Shown here in pieces: positions 1-5,897 of a DNA stretch of 8,750 nucleotides (position 1 is the stretch's first letter; each line of letters starts with the position of its first letter). This stretch comes from an uncultured Eubacteriales bacterium (lineage in GTDB: Bacteria; Bacillota_I; Bacilli_A; RF39; UBA660), in NCBI GenBank assembly GCA_905211265.1, contig CAJMAC010000029.1:1-8750 (forward strand), written 5' to 3'. The notes beneath the pieces are model-generated. The model saw only the letters and a list, made by a program, of their open reading frames with translations. It did no database searches and had not been told where the DNA came from. Made by a program: the position numbers and the translations under genes.

Positions 1-31
1 CTAAAATAGGTCGTTGCCAATATTTTTTTAT

Positions 32-73
32 GTCCAAATATCTCTAATTAGAGATATTTGGGCTTTTTCTTTT
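32..73 (+). terminator. Intrinsic terminator of an upstream unit
   Basis: A perfect palindrome occupies 34-61 (each arm CCAAATATCTCTAA or its complement). It is extended outward by a U-G pair (33/62) and a G-C pair (32/63), and followed by GCTTTTTCTTTTC. This is a classic stem plus T-tract ending a plus-strand transcript from left of the window. No T-run lies on the other side, so it should work in one direction only. Bases 1-31 hold nothing I can identify and may be the 3' end of the upstream gene or RNA. Confidence 0.85.
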
Positions 74-83
74 CTTGCTTCTA

Positions 84-92
84 TGTTATAAT
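84..92 (+). promoter_or_regulatory. Extended -10 promoter of the coiled-coil gene
   Basis: TGtTATAAT at 84-92 is a perfect extended -10 element. The place for a -35 box (about 64-69) is occupied by the T-tract of the preceding terminator and shows no consensus, so the TGn element probably carries recognition. Predicted transcription start is near 99, right at the GGTGA ribosome site (99-103), which gives a leader of roughly 10 nt. Confidence 0.65.
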
Positions 93-108
93 AACAATGG
101 TGATTTTC

Positions 109-1560
109 ATGGCAAACGAAATCAGAGAAAGATTTAGAGAAAGAAAGTATTCATATAAAAATAAAAGAAAAAAGATAAAAGAAAATAATGAAGAAATAAA
201 AGCAAAAAATGATGATAGTCCTATAAAAATAGTACTATTTTCTCCTTTTTTAATTTTAGGAATTATTGGAAAAGGTATAGAAAAATTAGGTATTAAAAGT
301 CAGATATATGAAAAAACTGATAATAATAATATAAGCAATACTATTAGCTATACAAAAAGCAATAATGTATCACTAGAAGAAAAAAATAATATTTATGTTA
401 AAAAAGGTAATTTAAAAAAAATAGCAACAAATAAAGAACTTAAAACAAATGATATTAAAGCACATTATAAAGAGAATAAACAAATAGTAAATGATAATAA
501 TAAATTAGAAAATAAAATTTTATTAAAATTTGGAAAAGAACTAGAAAGATTAAAAAATGAATGTGAAATAGTAGAAAGTGAAGAATATATACTAAATAAA
601 TATGAGGATGATAATAGTATATATTTAAAAGCAATTGATATTAATAACAAGATAAATACATTATTAAAAAAACTAGAAAAGATTAATAAAGAATATAAAT
701 TATTAAAAAATAATAATCTAATTGAAGAACCATTGTTACTAGATGATAGTTTATTAATTGATGATATAATAAATTATAGAAAAACTTTACAAAAAGAAGA
801 AATCAATAAAATCCCTAAGAAAATAAAATTATTAGAAGAGTATAAATATCTTTATAAAAACTTAGATGATCTAGTTGAAAAAACAGAAAAAATGAAAGAA
901 ATAAGTAATAAAAGAGTTCAAGAATTATCTGCAAGAGATAAAAAATATAAAGATGCAAAAAACAAAATAGTAAATTTAGAGGAAGTAGAAAATTGTTGTA
1001 ATTTAATAATAGAAAAAAACAATAATTATCTTGAAGAATTATCAAAAAAAGTAGATAAAATAAGCGAGAGAAAGTATGTTGAAAGTAAGTTAAAAGGAAT
1101 GAATGGTTTTTTAACATCAAGTTTAAGATATATTTGGTTGCTTTCACTTACACCACTTCGTGGAATATTACCAGGTATTGGTGCCAGAACAGTAGCAACT
1201 AGAAAACTATTACACAACATGTTAAAAAATATGCATTATGAAAAACAAGAAAAAATAATCTATTCATTAGGTAACTACGAAAGTGAAATCAATAACAAAA
1301 TATATGATATAGATAGTTTGAATTATAATATTGATTTAGCATTAGAAGATGTTCAGAAACTAAAGAAAGAATTTAAAGATTACTTTCTATCATATAGTTT
1401 TAAAGAATATGATAAAGCCTACAAAAAAATTGAATTAATTGAAAAAAATATAATTGATAATAAAAATAAAGTATATTTAATTAAAGAAAAATTAATAAAA
1501 AGTAAAGAATTAAATAGAAATACTTTGACCAAAGTGAGAAAATTAAATGATAAAAATTAA
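109..1560 (+). CDS. Coiled-coil protein with two hydrophobic patches, unknown function
   Basis: I do not recognise this 483-aa protein. The start at 109 is chosen because GGTGA (99-103) sits 5 nt upstream; an in-frame TTG at 58 lies inside the terminator and the ATG at 97 lies at or before the predicted transcript start. Residues 1-35 are strongly basic and charged. Residues 39-57 form a short hydrophobic patch (IVLFSPFLILGIIGKGI). Residues about 130-330 are Lys/Glu/Leu/Ile-rich and look like long coiled coil, with a Cys pair at 296-297. Residues 333-361 form a second, less AT-driven block rich in hydrophobic residues, Gly, Pro and Arg (LLSLTPLRGILPGIGAR), followed by more coiled coil to the end. 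No signal peptide is visible. The two patches suggest a membrane-associated, mostly cytoplasmic structural or scaffold protein; this is inference. No convincing terminator follows, so read-through into the next gene is possible. Confidence 0.85.
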   Translation: MANEIRERFRERKYSYKNKRKKIKENNEEIKAKNDDSPIKIVLFSPFLILGIIGKGIEKLGIKSQIYEKTDNNNISNTISYTKSNNVSLEEKNNIYVKKGNLKKIATNKELKTNDIKAHYKENKQIVNDNNKLENKILLKFGKELERLKNECEIVESEEYILNKYEDDNSIYLKAIDINNKINTLLKKLEKINKEYKLLKNNNLIEEPLLLDDSLLIDDIINYRKTLQKEEINKIPKKIKLLEEYKYLYKNLDDLVEKTEKMKEISNKRVQELSARDKKYKDAKNKIVNLEEVENCCNLIIEKNNNYLEELSKKVDKISERKYVESKLKGMNGFLTSSLRYIWLLSLTPLRGILPGIGARTVATRKLLHNMLKNMHYEKQEKIIYSLGNYESEINNKIYDIDSLNYNIDLALEDVQKLKKEFKDYFLSYSFKEYDKAYKKIELIEKNIIDNKNKVYLIKEKLIKSKELNRNTLTKVRKLNDKN

Positions 1561-1579
1561 TTTTAATTTCAAATAATGC

Positions 1580-1608
1580 TTGTAAGAGTAAAAAAAATGT
1601 GATATACT
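1580..1608 (+). promoter_or_regulatory. Promoter of the tail-anchored protein gene
   Basis: TTGTAA (1580-1585) and TGaTATACT (extended -10, hexamer 1603-1608) are separated by 17 nt, the best-formed promoter in the window. Predicted start is near 1615, giving a leader of about 49 nt that carries an inverted repeat. Confidence 0.75.
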
Positions 1609-1620
1609 TACTTCAGAATA

Positions 1621-1639
1621 AATGATAGTGGCTATCATT
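1621..1639 (+). promoter_or_regulatory. Inverted repeat in the leader (hairpin or operator)
   Basis: Perfect 8-bp arms AATGATAG (1621-1628) and CTATCATT (1632-1639) flank a TGG loop. The element begins about 6 nt after the predicted transcription start and ends 9 nt before the AAGGAGG ribosome site. It could be a 5' stabilising RNA hairpin or a repressor-binding dyad. There is no T-tract, so it is not a terminator. Confidence 0.5.
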
Positions 1640-1663
1640 AATATAATTAAGGAGGACTTTTTT

Positions 1664-2668
1664 ATGAATAAAAATTTTATAATTATGAATAAAAATAACA
1701 ATACTCAAATGCAGGCATCTAGTTTAGTAAAGTTTAATTTTAATAACAAAGATTATTTAGTATATTTCATTGATGAAAATGAAGAAAATAAACAAATTTT
1801 TGTATCTAGATTAATTTTAAATTCAGAAGGTAAATATTTTATTGATAATATTATGCCGGAAGAGAAAGCAAAATTAAGTGAAATTGTATATAATATTGTT
1901 ATTTTAATTCCAACTAATAATCAAAAAGGTGAGGCAGCAGATAAACTATTAAGTAGTTTAACAGAAAAATATACGTTATCATTAAGTAATGATGTTCCAA
2001 CATTAGGTGAACAAGAGTATTATAATAACTGTTCTATAGCAATAACTAGTAAAGAACTAGTAGCATTAGCAGAAGTTTTTTATAATACTAATTTAAAAGT
2101 TGAAGAACCAGTATTAAAGGCATCCACAGTGCCAACTTGGGAAATTCCATCAAGTAATGAAGTGGTACAACCAGTTGAACAAGCAGTTAGTACTGTACCT
2201 ATTTTTACTTCTGCAGAAAATGAAAATACATCATCACCAGAAGTAAAAGCTGAGGAACCAATGGTAAATGAGACACCTGTTGTTGAACCAATACCACCAG
2301 TAGTAAATAATAATAGCCAAGCAACAAATGTAATTCCTAACACTACTGAAGAAATGCCTGCTAATACATTAAATAACAATTTGGCAAATAATAGTATTAA
2401 TAATAATGTTAATAATGTTAATAATGTATTACCAGAAAATAATATTCCAAATCCACAAGCAGAAAAATTAGCAATTGTTTCAGATCCAAGTTTAGCAAGT
2501 ATTACTGGAACAGCACCTATAGCTGGACAACCTAATGTAGCAAAATTAAATAACAAAGGAAAAGCTAATGTAAAATATATCATTATTGGTACAATATGTA
2601 TATTGTTAGCAATAGCTGTAGTAGTAGTTGCATACATATTAATTCAGAAAAAAACTACTGGGGTTTAG
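1664..2668 (+). CDS. Tail-anchored membrane protein with Asn/Pro-rich linker
   Basis: Unrecognised 334-aa protein. AAGGAGG at 1649-1655 lies 8 nt before ATG 1664, which decides the start over the in-frame ATG at 1622 that sits in the leader dyad. Residues 20-145 look like a compact alpha/beta domain (KFNFNNKDYLVYFIDENEE; later NIVILIPT) with only faint resemblance to small DUF1292-type domains, which I would not rely on. Residues about 146-300 are a disordered linker rich in Asn, Pro, Val, Glu and Thr, containing an NNV repeat. Residues 305-327 are one strong transmembrane helix, followed by the short tail QKKTTGV. With no signal peptide, the likely arrangement is a cytoplasmic N-domain tethered by a C-terminal anchor. 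The 3' end overlaps convergent queH by 14 bp. Confidence 0.88.
   Translation: MNKNFIIMNKNNNTQMQASSLVKFNFNNKDYLVYFIDENEENKQIFVSRLILNSEGKYFIDNIMPEEKAKLSEIVYNIVILIPTNNQKGEAADKLLSSLTEKYTLSLSNDVPTLGEQEYYNNCSIAITSKELVALAEVFYNTNLKVEEPVLKASTVPTWEIPSSNEVVQPVEQAVSTVPIFTSAENENTSSPEVKAEEPMVNETPVVEPIPPVVNNNSQATNVIPNTTEEMPANTLNNNLANNSINNNVNNVNNVLPENNIPNPQAEKLAIVSDPSLASITGTAPIAGQPNVAKLNNKGKANVKYIIIGTICILLAIAVVVVAYILIQKKTTGV
2402..2428 (+). repeat. Three tandem 9-bp units (AATAATGTT) in the linker
   Basis: AATAATGTT occurs at 2402-2410 and 2411-2419, and as AATAATGTA at 2420-2428. It codes for NNVNNVNNV inside the low-complexity linker of the tail-anchored protein. The period is a multiple of three, so gain or loss of units would keep the frame and only change linker length. 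Confidence 0.8.
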
Positions 2669-2688
2669 AATATATACAACCACAATAG
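2648..2688 (-). terminator. Terminator of the metallopeptidase-queH operon
   Basis: On the minus strand, arms CTATTGTGGTT (2688-2678) and AACCCCAGTAG (2665-2655) pair at 10 of 11 positions, including one G-U. They are followed directly by seven T (2654-2648). The 3' arm includes the queH stop codon and also codes for the last residues of the opposing gene. On the plus strand the same stem is followed by only four T, so it may act weakly in that direction too. Confidence 0.75.
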
Positions 2689-3254
2689 TTTTGTCTATAC
2701 AAATTATATTTATTAGATAATAAGATGGATGATTTATATCCATCCTTTTTTTTGAAGTCAGAATATAACCATTTAACATTATATTTATTTTCAAGTTCTT
2801 TTCCATAATTATTAATCCATTCGGCGTTTTTGTAAGGACTTACTGATAAAGTAGTACAAAAGAAATCATAATCGTTCTCTTTAGCTAAGATAGCCGTTTT
2901 TTCCATTCTTAAGTAATAGCAGACTTTACATCTATTACCTCTTTCAGGTTCCTTTTCTAATCCTTTAATGCATTCATTATAATAATCATTATCATAGTCA
3001 CAATCAATAATATCAACACAATTAACTTTATCAATCTCATTAATTAACTTTATTTGTTGTTCCTTCCTTTTTAGATATTCATCATATGGAAAAATATTTG
3101 GATTATAATAAAGAATAGTAATATCAAAGTATTTTGTTAAATAGCTAATTACATAACTACTACAAGGTCCACAACAACTATGTAATAGTAGTTTCTTTTT
3201 ATCATTTAAATTATTTAAAATATTTTCACACATAGCACTATAGTTTTCTTTCAT
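2655..3254 (-). CDS. queH: Epoxyqueuosine reductase QueH
   Basis: QueH (formerly DUF208) reduces epoxyqueuosine to queuosine at the wobble G34 position of tRNAs for Tyr, His, Asp and Asn; it is the non-orthologous replacement of QueG. The 199-aa length is normal for the family. Family signatures are all present: HSCCGPC (C27, C28, C31) near the N-terminus, YYNPNIFPYDEYLKR at 49-63, RCKVCYYLRM (C109, C112) and the C-terminal YCGC (C191, C193). These are the cysteines expected for the iron-sulfur centre and the redox pair. GGAGG (3265-3261) lies 6 nt before the ATG and within the end of the upstream metallopeptidase gene, from which queH is separated by 3 nt. No other queuosine genes are in the window, so QueA and Tgt must be encoded elsewhere. 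Confidence 0.95.
   Translation of the reverse strand: MKENYSAMCENILNNLNDKKKLLLHSCCGPCSSYVISYLTKYFDITILYYNPNIFPYDEYLKRKEQQIKLINEIDKVNCVDIIDCDYDNDYYNECIKGLEKEPERGNRCKVCYYLRMEKTAILAKENDYDFFCTTLSVSPYKNAEWINNYGKELENKYNVKWLYSDFKKKDGYKSSILLSNKYNLYRQNYCGCIYSKPQ
2724..2753 (+). terminator. Terminator of the tail-anchored gene, inside queH
   Basis: GATGGAT (2724-2730) and ATCCATC (2738-2744) form a 7-bp stem with a 7-nt loop, followed by C and eight T (2746-2753). It lies 55 nt past the plus-strand stop codon and entirely within the queH coding sequence, where the T-run encodes Lys codons. On the minus strand the stem lacks a following T-run, so it should not interrupt queH. Confidence 0.75.
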
Positions 3255-3257
3255 AAT

Positions 3258-4232
3258 CTACCTCCATTTTATAACAGCCTTTTCTCTTTTAAAAGTAGTA
3301 TAATTATTTAATATTTTAATCAAATTAACTACCTCTTGTGATGTATGCAAATAAGCATTTATATCATTAAATGTATGACATTCATTAAATTTGCTAGACA
3401 ATAATTCATATAAAAACTTAGTAACCTTGATATATAGATTATTTAAGTATTCATCTTCATTTAGTTCTTTAGCAGTGGAAATAAGACGTAAATAACTCAT
3501 CTTATTGATGTTATCCAAATTTATAATAAAATTTATAACATTAGATTTAGACGAATATTGAGATAAAATATCTATAAGTCCAGACAAATCACCATTAAAA
3601 TATAGTGAATACATTTTTTCTTTCCCTATAATAAATTCAACAATATTAGAAACAATAGATTCATAAGGATAACCAATTTTATAATCATATTCTGAGATAT
3701 TTAGTAGTCTATTAGTAATTAAATCAGTATATCCTTCATTTATTCCCTGTCCTATATTTTTATGATGAAATCCAGATATTAATAAATTTTTGCATTTAAA
3801 AGATGTCAAAGCATGTAGTAATTCATGATATAATATTTTTTTGGATTCTTCTTTTTCTGTATTAACATAAATAGAATGATTCATTTTACTATATAATCCA
3901 CCAAAACATAATAATGAAAAAAGGTGATTTATAAAAGTATTACTATAACAATTTATTGATTTAATATTATTAAGACCTATATTTAAGTATTCTTCAGATA
4001 TATTATTTTTAAAGTCAGAAAGAAAGTCTAAAATAAGTTTGCTTTCAGTTTTATCATTTCCTTTTCCAATTCTTCTAATTTTGAACTCTGCTTCAAATGT
4101 GTTAGCAATTTTGTATTTTAAAAAAATATTTTCATGTATCAAAATAACTTTTTTTGGAAATATAAAATAAGAATTAAGTATTCTCAATATATAAATTAAT
4201 TTTTCCTTATAATCATTATAACCATTACTCAT
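3258..4232 (-). CDS. Predicted HExxH zinc metallopeptidase
   Basis: This 324-aa protein has HELLH at residues 136-140 (two His zinc ligands and the catalytic Glu), preceded by KKILY. NEGYTD follows at 165-170, with E166 the likely third ligand 26 residues later. That order and spacing fit a gluzincin-type fold. No signal peptide or clear membrane helix is visible, so it probably acts in the cytoplasm. The remainder is helical and Lys/Asn/Ile-rich, with no recognised domain. ImmA/IrrE-like (M78) peptidases are an alternative, but the NEGxTD motif and the long N-terminal region before HExxH fit less well. The start at 4232 is set by GAGGTGAG (4243-4236); an in-frame TTG at 4256 lies upstream of the predicted transcript start. 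It is the first gene of an operon with queH. The substrate is unknown. Confidence 0.85.
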   Translation of the reverse strand: MSNGYNDYKEKLIYILRILNSYFIFPKKVILIHENIFLKYKIANTFEAEFKIRRIGKGNDKTESKLILDFLSDFKNNISEEYLNIGLNNIKSINCYSNTFINHLFSLLCFGGLYSKMNHSIYVNTEKEESKKILYHELLHALTSFKCKNLLISGFHHKNIGQGINEGYTDLITNRLLNISEYDYKIGYPYESIVSNIVEFIIGKEKMYSLYFNGDLSGLIDILSQYSSKSNVINFIINLDNINKMSYLRLISTAKELNEDEYLNNLYIKVTKFLYELLSSKFNECHTFNDINAYLHTSQEVVNLIKILNNYTTFKREKAVIKWR

Positions 4233-4257
4233 TTTCTCACCTCGAATAAGCAACAAT

Positions 4258-4266
4258 ATTATAGCA
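4258..4266 (-). promoter_or_regulatory. Promoter of the metallopeptidase-queH operon
   Basis: On the minus strand TGcTATAAT (4266-4258) is a perfect extended -10. The -35 position, 17 nt further upstream, reads ATGATT, a weak match. Predicted start is near 4251, giving a leader of about 19 nt. It is back-to-back with the plus-strand promoter at 4295-4322. Confidence 0.65.
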
Positions 4267-4294
4267 TATAATTAAAAAAAAATCATATAATTTC

Positions 4295-4322
4295 TTGAAA
4301 AACAAAAAAAATATGATACAAT
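4295..4322 (+). promoter_or_regulatory. Promoter of the CxxC-less thioredoxin-fold gene and trmL
   Basis: TTGAAA (4295-4300), a 16-nt spacer, then TGaTACAAT (hexamer 4317-4322). Predicted start near 4329 falls inside the AAGGAGGT ribosome site (4327-4334), so the leader would be about 11 nt. Confidence 0.65.
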
Positions 4323-4339
4323 ATAAAAGGAGGTACCAA

Positions 4340-4846
4340 ATGAAAAAAGAAAAAGAAATACCATTAAAAAATTATATATTATTATCAATAGTATTAATAT
4401 TAACAATAGTAGTAGTAATTTATTTTTTTCTGTGGAAAAACACCTATGAAAAAAGCAAGTTACAAACACCAATTCTTGATGATTATTTGTTAGTAATTAA
4501 TTATAATGAATTAAATAATTACTTAGTAGAAAATAAAGATGCAATTATATATGTATCAAAATTAAATAATGAAAATATAAGATTATTTGAAAATAAATTT
4601 AAAAATATTATAAATAAAAATAATTTGAATAATAAAATATTGTATTTAGATTTAACTGAAGAGTTAAAAGAAAACAACATAGTAAAAGAAATAAATAAAA
4701 AATATGGTAAGGAAATGACTGAAGCTCCTACAATAGTAATAATAAAAGATGGAAAAATATCAAGTTCTTATAATATAAAAGAAAATAAATATAACATTAA
4801 ATTGTTAGAAAAATACCTAGAAAAGGAAGATGTAATAAATGATTAA
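4340..4846 (+). CDS. Membrane-anchored thioredoxin-fold protein lacking CxxC
   Basis: This 168-aa protein has a basic N-terminus, one membrane helix at about 12-32 and a presumably extracytoplasmic soluble domain. It looks like a thioredoxin-fold domain: beta strand AIIYVSK (68-74), then LYLDLTEE, then the cis-Pro strand APTIVIIKDGK (129-139). The block DAIIYVSKLNNENI aligns without gaps to DFVVCISRTTCSHC of the protein at 5353-5787, and both carry NYNEL before it. Here the active-site cysteines are replaced by N and I, and the mature protein has no cysteine, so no thiol-disulfide chemistry is expected. A binding or structural role is likely. The start at 4340 is set by AAGGAGGT (4327-4334), 5 nt upstream. 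It overlaps trmL by 8 nt. Confidence 0.85.
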   Translation: MKKEKEIPLKNYILLSIVLILTIVVVIYFFLWKNTYEKSKLQTPILDDYLLVINYNELNNYLVENKDAIIYVSKLNNENIRLFENKFKNIINKNNLNNKILYLDLTEELKENNIVKEINKKYGKEMTEAPTIVIIKDGKISSSYNIKENKYNIKLLEKYLEKEDVIND

Positions 4847-5363
4847 TGTAGTTTTGTATGAACCAGAAATACCAGAAAATACAGGAAATATAATGAGAAC
4901 ATGTGCTGGTACAAATAGTTATTTACATTTAATAGAACCACTTGGATTTGTAATGGATGAAAAAAGAATAAAAAGAAGTGGAGTAAATTATATAGATAAA
5001 GTACATTACCAAAGATATATAGATTTTGATGATTTTAAAAATAAAAATGAAGGGGAATATTATTATTTTACTAGATATGGAACAAAAGCATATAGTGAGA
5101 TAGATTTTTCTGATAAAAATAAAAATTATTATTTAATATTTGGAAAAGAAAGTACAGGGATACCAAAAGAAATACTTCATAATAATTTAGATAAATGCTA
5201 TAGAATACCAACCAGTGAGAATATTAGGGCATTAAACCTATCTAACTGTGTAGCATTAATAACATATGAAGCATTAAGACAGCAAAATTTTCCAAATTTA
5301 TTAAGAAGTGATCCTTTTAAAGGAGAAGATTATCTAAAAAAAGAAGATGGCCTTAATCAATAA
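4839..5363 (+). CDS. trmL: tRNA (cytidine/uridine-34 2'-O) methyltransferase TrmL
   Basis: TrmL is a SPOUT-class enzyme that transfers a methyl group from S-adenosylmethionine to the 2'-OH of the wobble nucleotide of tRNA-Leu species. The 174-aa protein shows the family motifs in order: EIPENTGNIMRTC (10-22), the FGKESTGIP loop (101-109) and IPTSENIRALNLSNCVA (123-139), the last two forming the trefoil-knot cofactor site. R20 and the knot asparagines (N133, N136) are kept. A short charged C-terminal tail, about 20 residues, goes beyond the core. It overlaps the upstream thioredoxin-fold gene by 8 nt, with AAGGAAG (4823-4829) as ribosome site, so the two are co-transcribed and probably coupled. 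The 3' end overlaps the convergent gene by 11 bp. Confidence 0.95.
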   Translation: MINVVLYEPEIPENTGNIMRTCAGTNSYLHLIEPLGFVMDEKRIKRSGVNYIDKVHYQRYIDFDDFKNKNEGEYYYFTRYGTKAYSEIDFSDKNKNYYLIFGKESTGIPKEILHNNLDKCYRIPTSENIRALNLSNCVALITYEALRQQNFPNLLRSDPFKGEDYLKKEDGLNQ

Positions 5364-5377
5364 AGCCATTCTTTTTT
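5336..5377. terminator. Bidirectional terminator between trmL and the CSHC protein gene
   Basis: ATGGC (5347-5351) pairs with GCCAT (5365-5369). Two more A-T pairs form past a single bulged C, and a G-U pair can close the base. Six T follow on the plus side (5372-5377) and seven A precede it (5336-5342), giving a T-tract on the minus strand. It can therefore end both convergent transcripts. Both stop codons lie inside the hairpin, so the coding ends form the terminator. Confidence 0.75.
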
Positions 5378-5787
5378 AATTTATCAATAATTTTATCAGT
5401 GGATACATCTCCCTCTATTCTAGTAGCGGTCGTTTTTTCCTCTCCATTTTTAATAAATATAGTAACAGGAGTACCACCATCAAAACTAATTAACTTATTA
5501 AATTTTTCTAAGTCAGTTTTATTATACTTATCAATATCAGTATAGTAAATATTAATTTTATATTTATTAGCTACTTTTCTAAGTTTAGGTTTATAATCAT
5601 TACAATGAGAACAAGTAGTACGAGAAATACAAACTACGAAATCTTCTTTATTCTCAATTTTAGTTGTTAATTCATTATAATTCAGTTCAACTAAACCATT
5701 ATCACTACTATTAAATAATAAATATCCTATTCCTACACCAAGTAAACAAATTACAATAATCATAATTATATTTTTTTTATTTTTCAT
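5353..5787 (-). CDS. Membrane-anchored thioredoxin-like oxidoreductase (CSHC)
   Basis: This 144-aa protein has one N-terminal membrane helix (about 7-25) with Lys residues before it, so the soluble part should face outward. The thioredoxin-fold domain has the active site C59-S-H-C62 within VVCISRTTCSHCNDYKP, a cis-Pro at 107 in GGTPVTIFIKNG, and a final helix. The CxxC with His at the third position resembles bacteriocin-transport-accessory/TrxA-like and DsbA-type sites, consistent with thiol-disulfide exchange outside the cell. GGTGA (5796-5792) lies 4 nt before the ATG. It is divergent from the Cys-rich exported operon, which could supply its substrates (inference). Direction of electron flow cannot be told from sequence; no DsbB or CcdA partner is in the window. 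Confidence 0.88.
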   Translation of the reverse strand: MKNKKNIIMIIVICLLGVGIGYLLFNSSDNGLVELNYNELTTKIENKEDFVVCISRTTCSHCNDYKPKLRKVANKYKINIYYTDIDKYNKTDLEKFNKLISFDGGTPVTIFIKNGEEKTTATRIEGDVSTDKIIDKLKKNGFID

Positions 5788-5802
5788 AATATCACCAAAA
5801 TA

Positions 5803-5831
5803 ATAATATCACTTTTTTATAAAAAATGCAA
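5803..5831 (-). promoter_or_regulatory. Promoter of the CSHC oxidoreductase gene
   Basis: On the minus strand TTGCAT (5831-5826), a 17-nt spacer, then TATTAT (5808-5803) preceded by TGA (5811-5809). Predicted start near 5796 is the first base of the GGTGA ribosome site, so the leader would be about 9 nt. Confidence 0.65.
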
Positions 5832-5859
5832 AAAAATTCTTTTAAATTAAGCAAAAAAA

Positions 5860-5868
5860 TGATATAAT
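5860..5868 (+). promoter_or_regulatory. Promoter of the exported-protein operon
   Basis: TGaTATAAT at 5860-5868 is a perfect extended -10. The -35 region (about 5840-5845, TTTTAA) is a poor match. The hexamer is flanked by the inverted pair AATGA (5858-5862) and TCATT (5869-5873), which may be chance in AT-rich DNA or an operator. Predicted start near 5875 gives a leader of about 23 nt. Confidence 0.65.
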
Positions 5869-5897
5869 TCATTATAGAATAGGACAAGGTGAGATAT

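Noticed and set aside
1540..1569. AAATTAAA/TTTAATTT hairpin at the end of the coiled-coil gene as a terminator
   Set aside because: The stem is A-T only and no T-tract follows, so it is not a credible intrinsic terminator.
2080..2637. Long open frame on the minus strand under the tail-anchored protein gene
   Set aside because: It is antisense to a low-complexity linker and membrane helix, whose reverse reading gives an artificial hydrophobic protein. The sense frame has a promoter, a strong ribosome site and a sensible topology.
3255..4257. PreQ1 riboswitch controlling queH
   Set aside because: queH has a 3-nt gap to the upstream gene, and the operon leader is only about 19 nt, too short for an aptamer. 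No aptamer-like sequence was seen.
5858..5873. AATGA/TCATT inverted pair around the -10 box, similar in sequence to the dyad at 1621-1639, as a shared operator
   Set aside because: The arms are only 5 bp, are AT-rich and partly dictated by the TGaTATAAT element itself. The match to the other dyad is too short to claim a common regulator.
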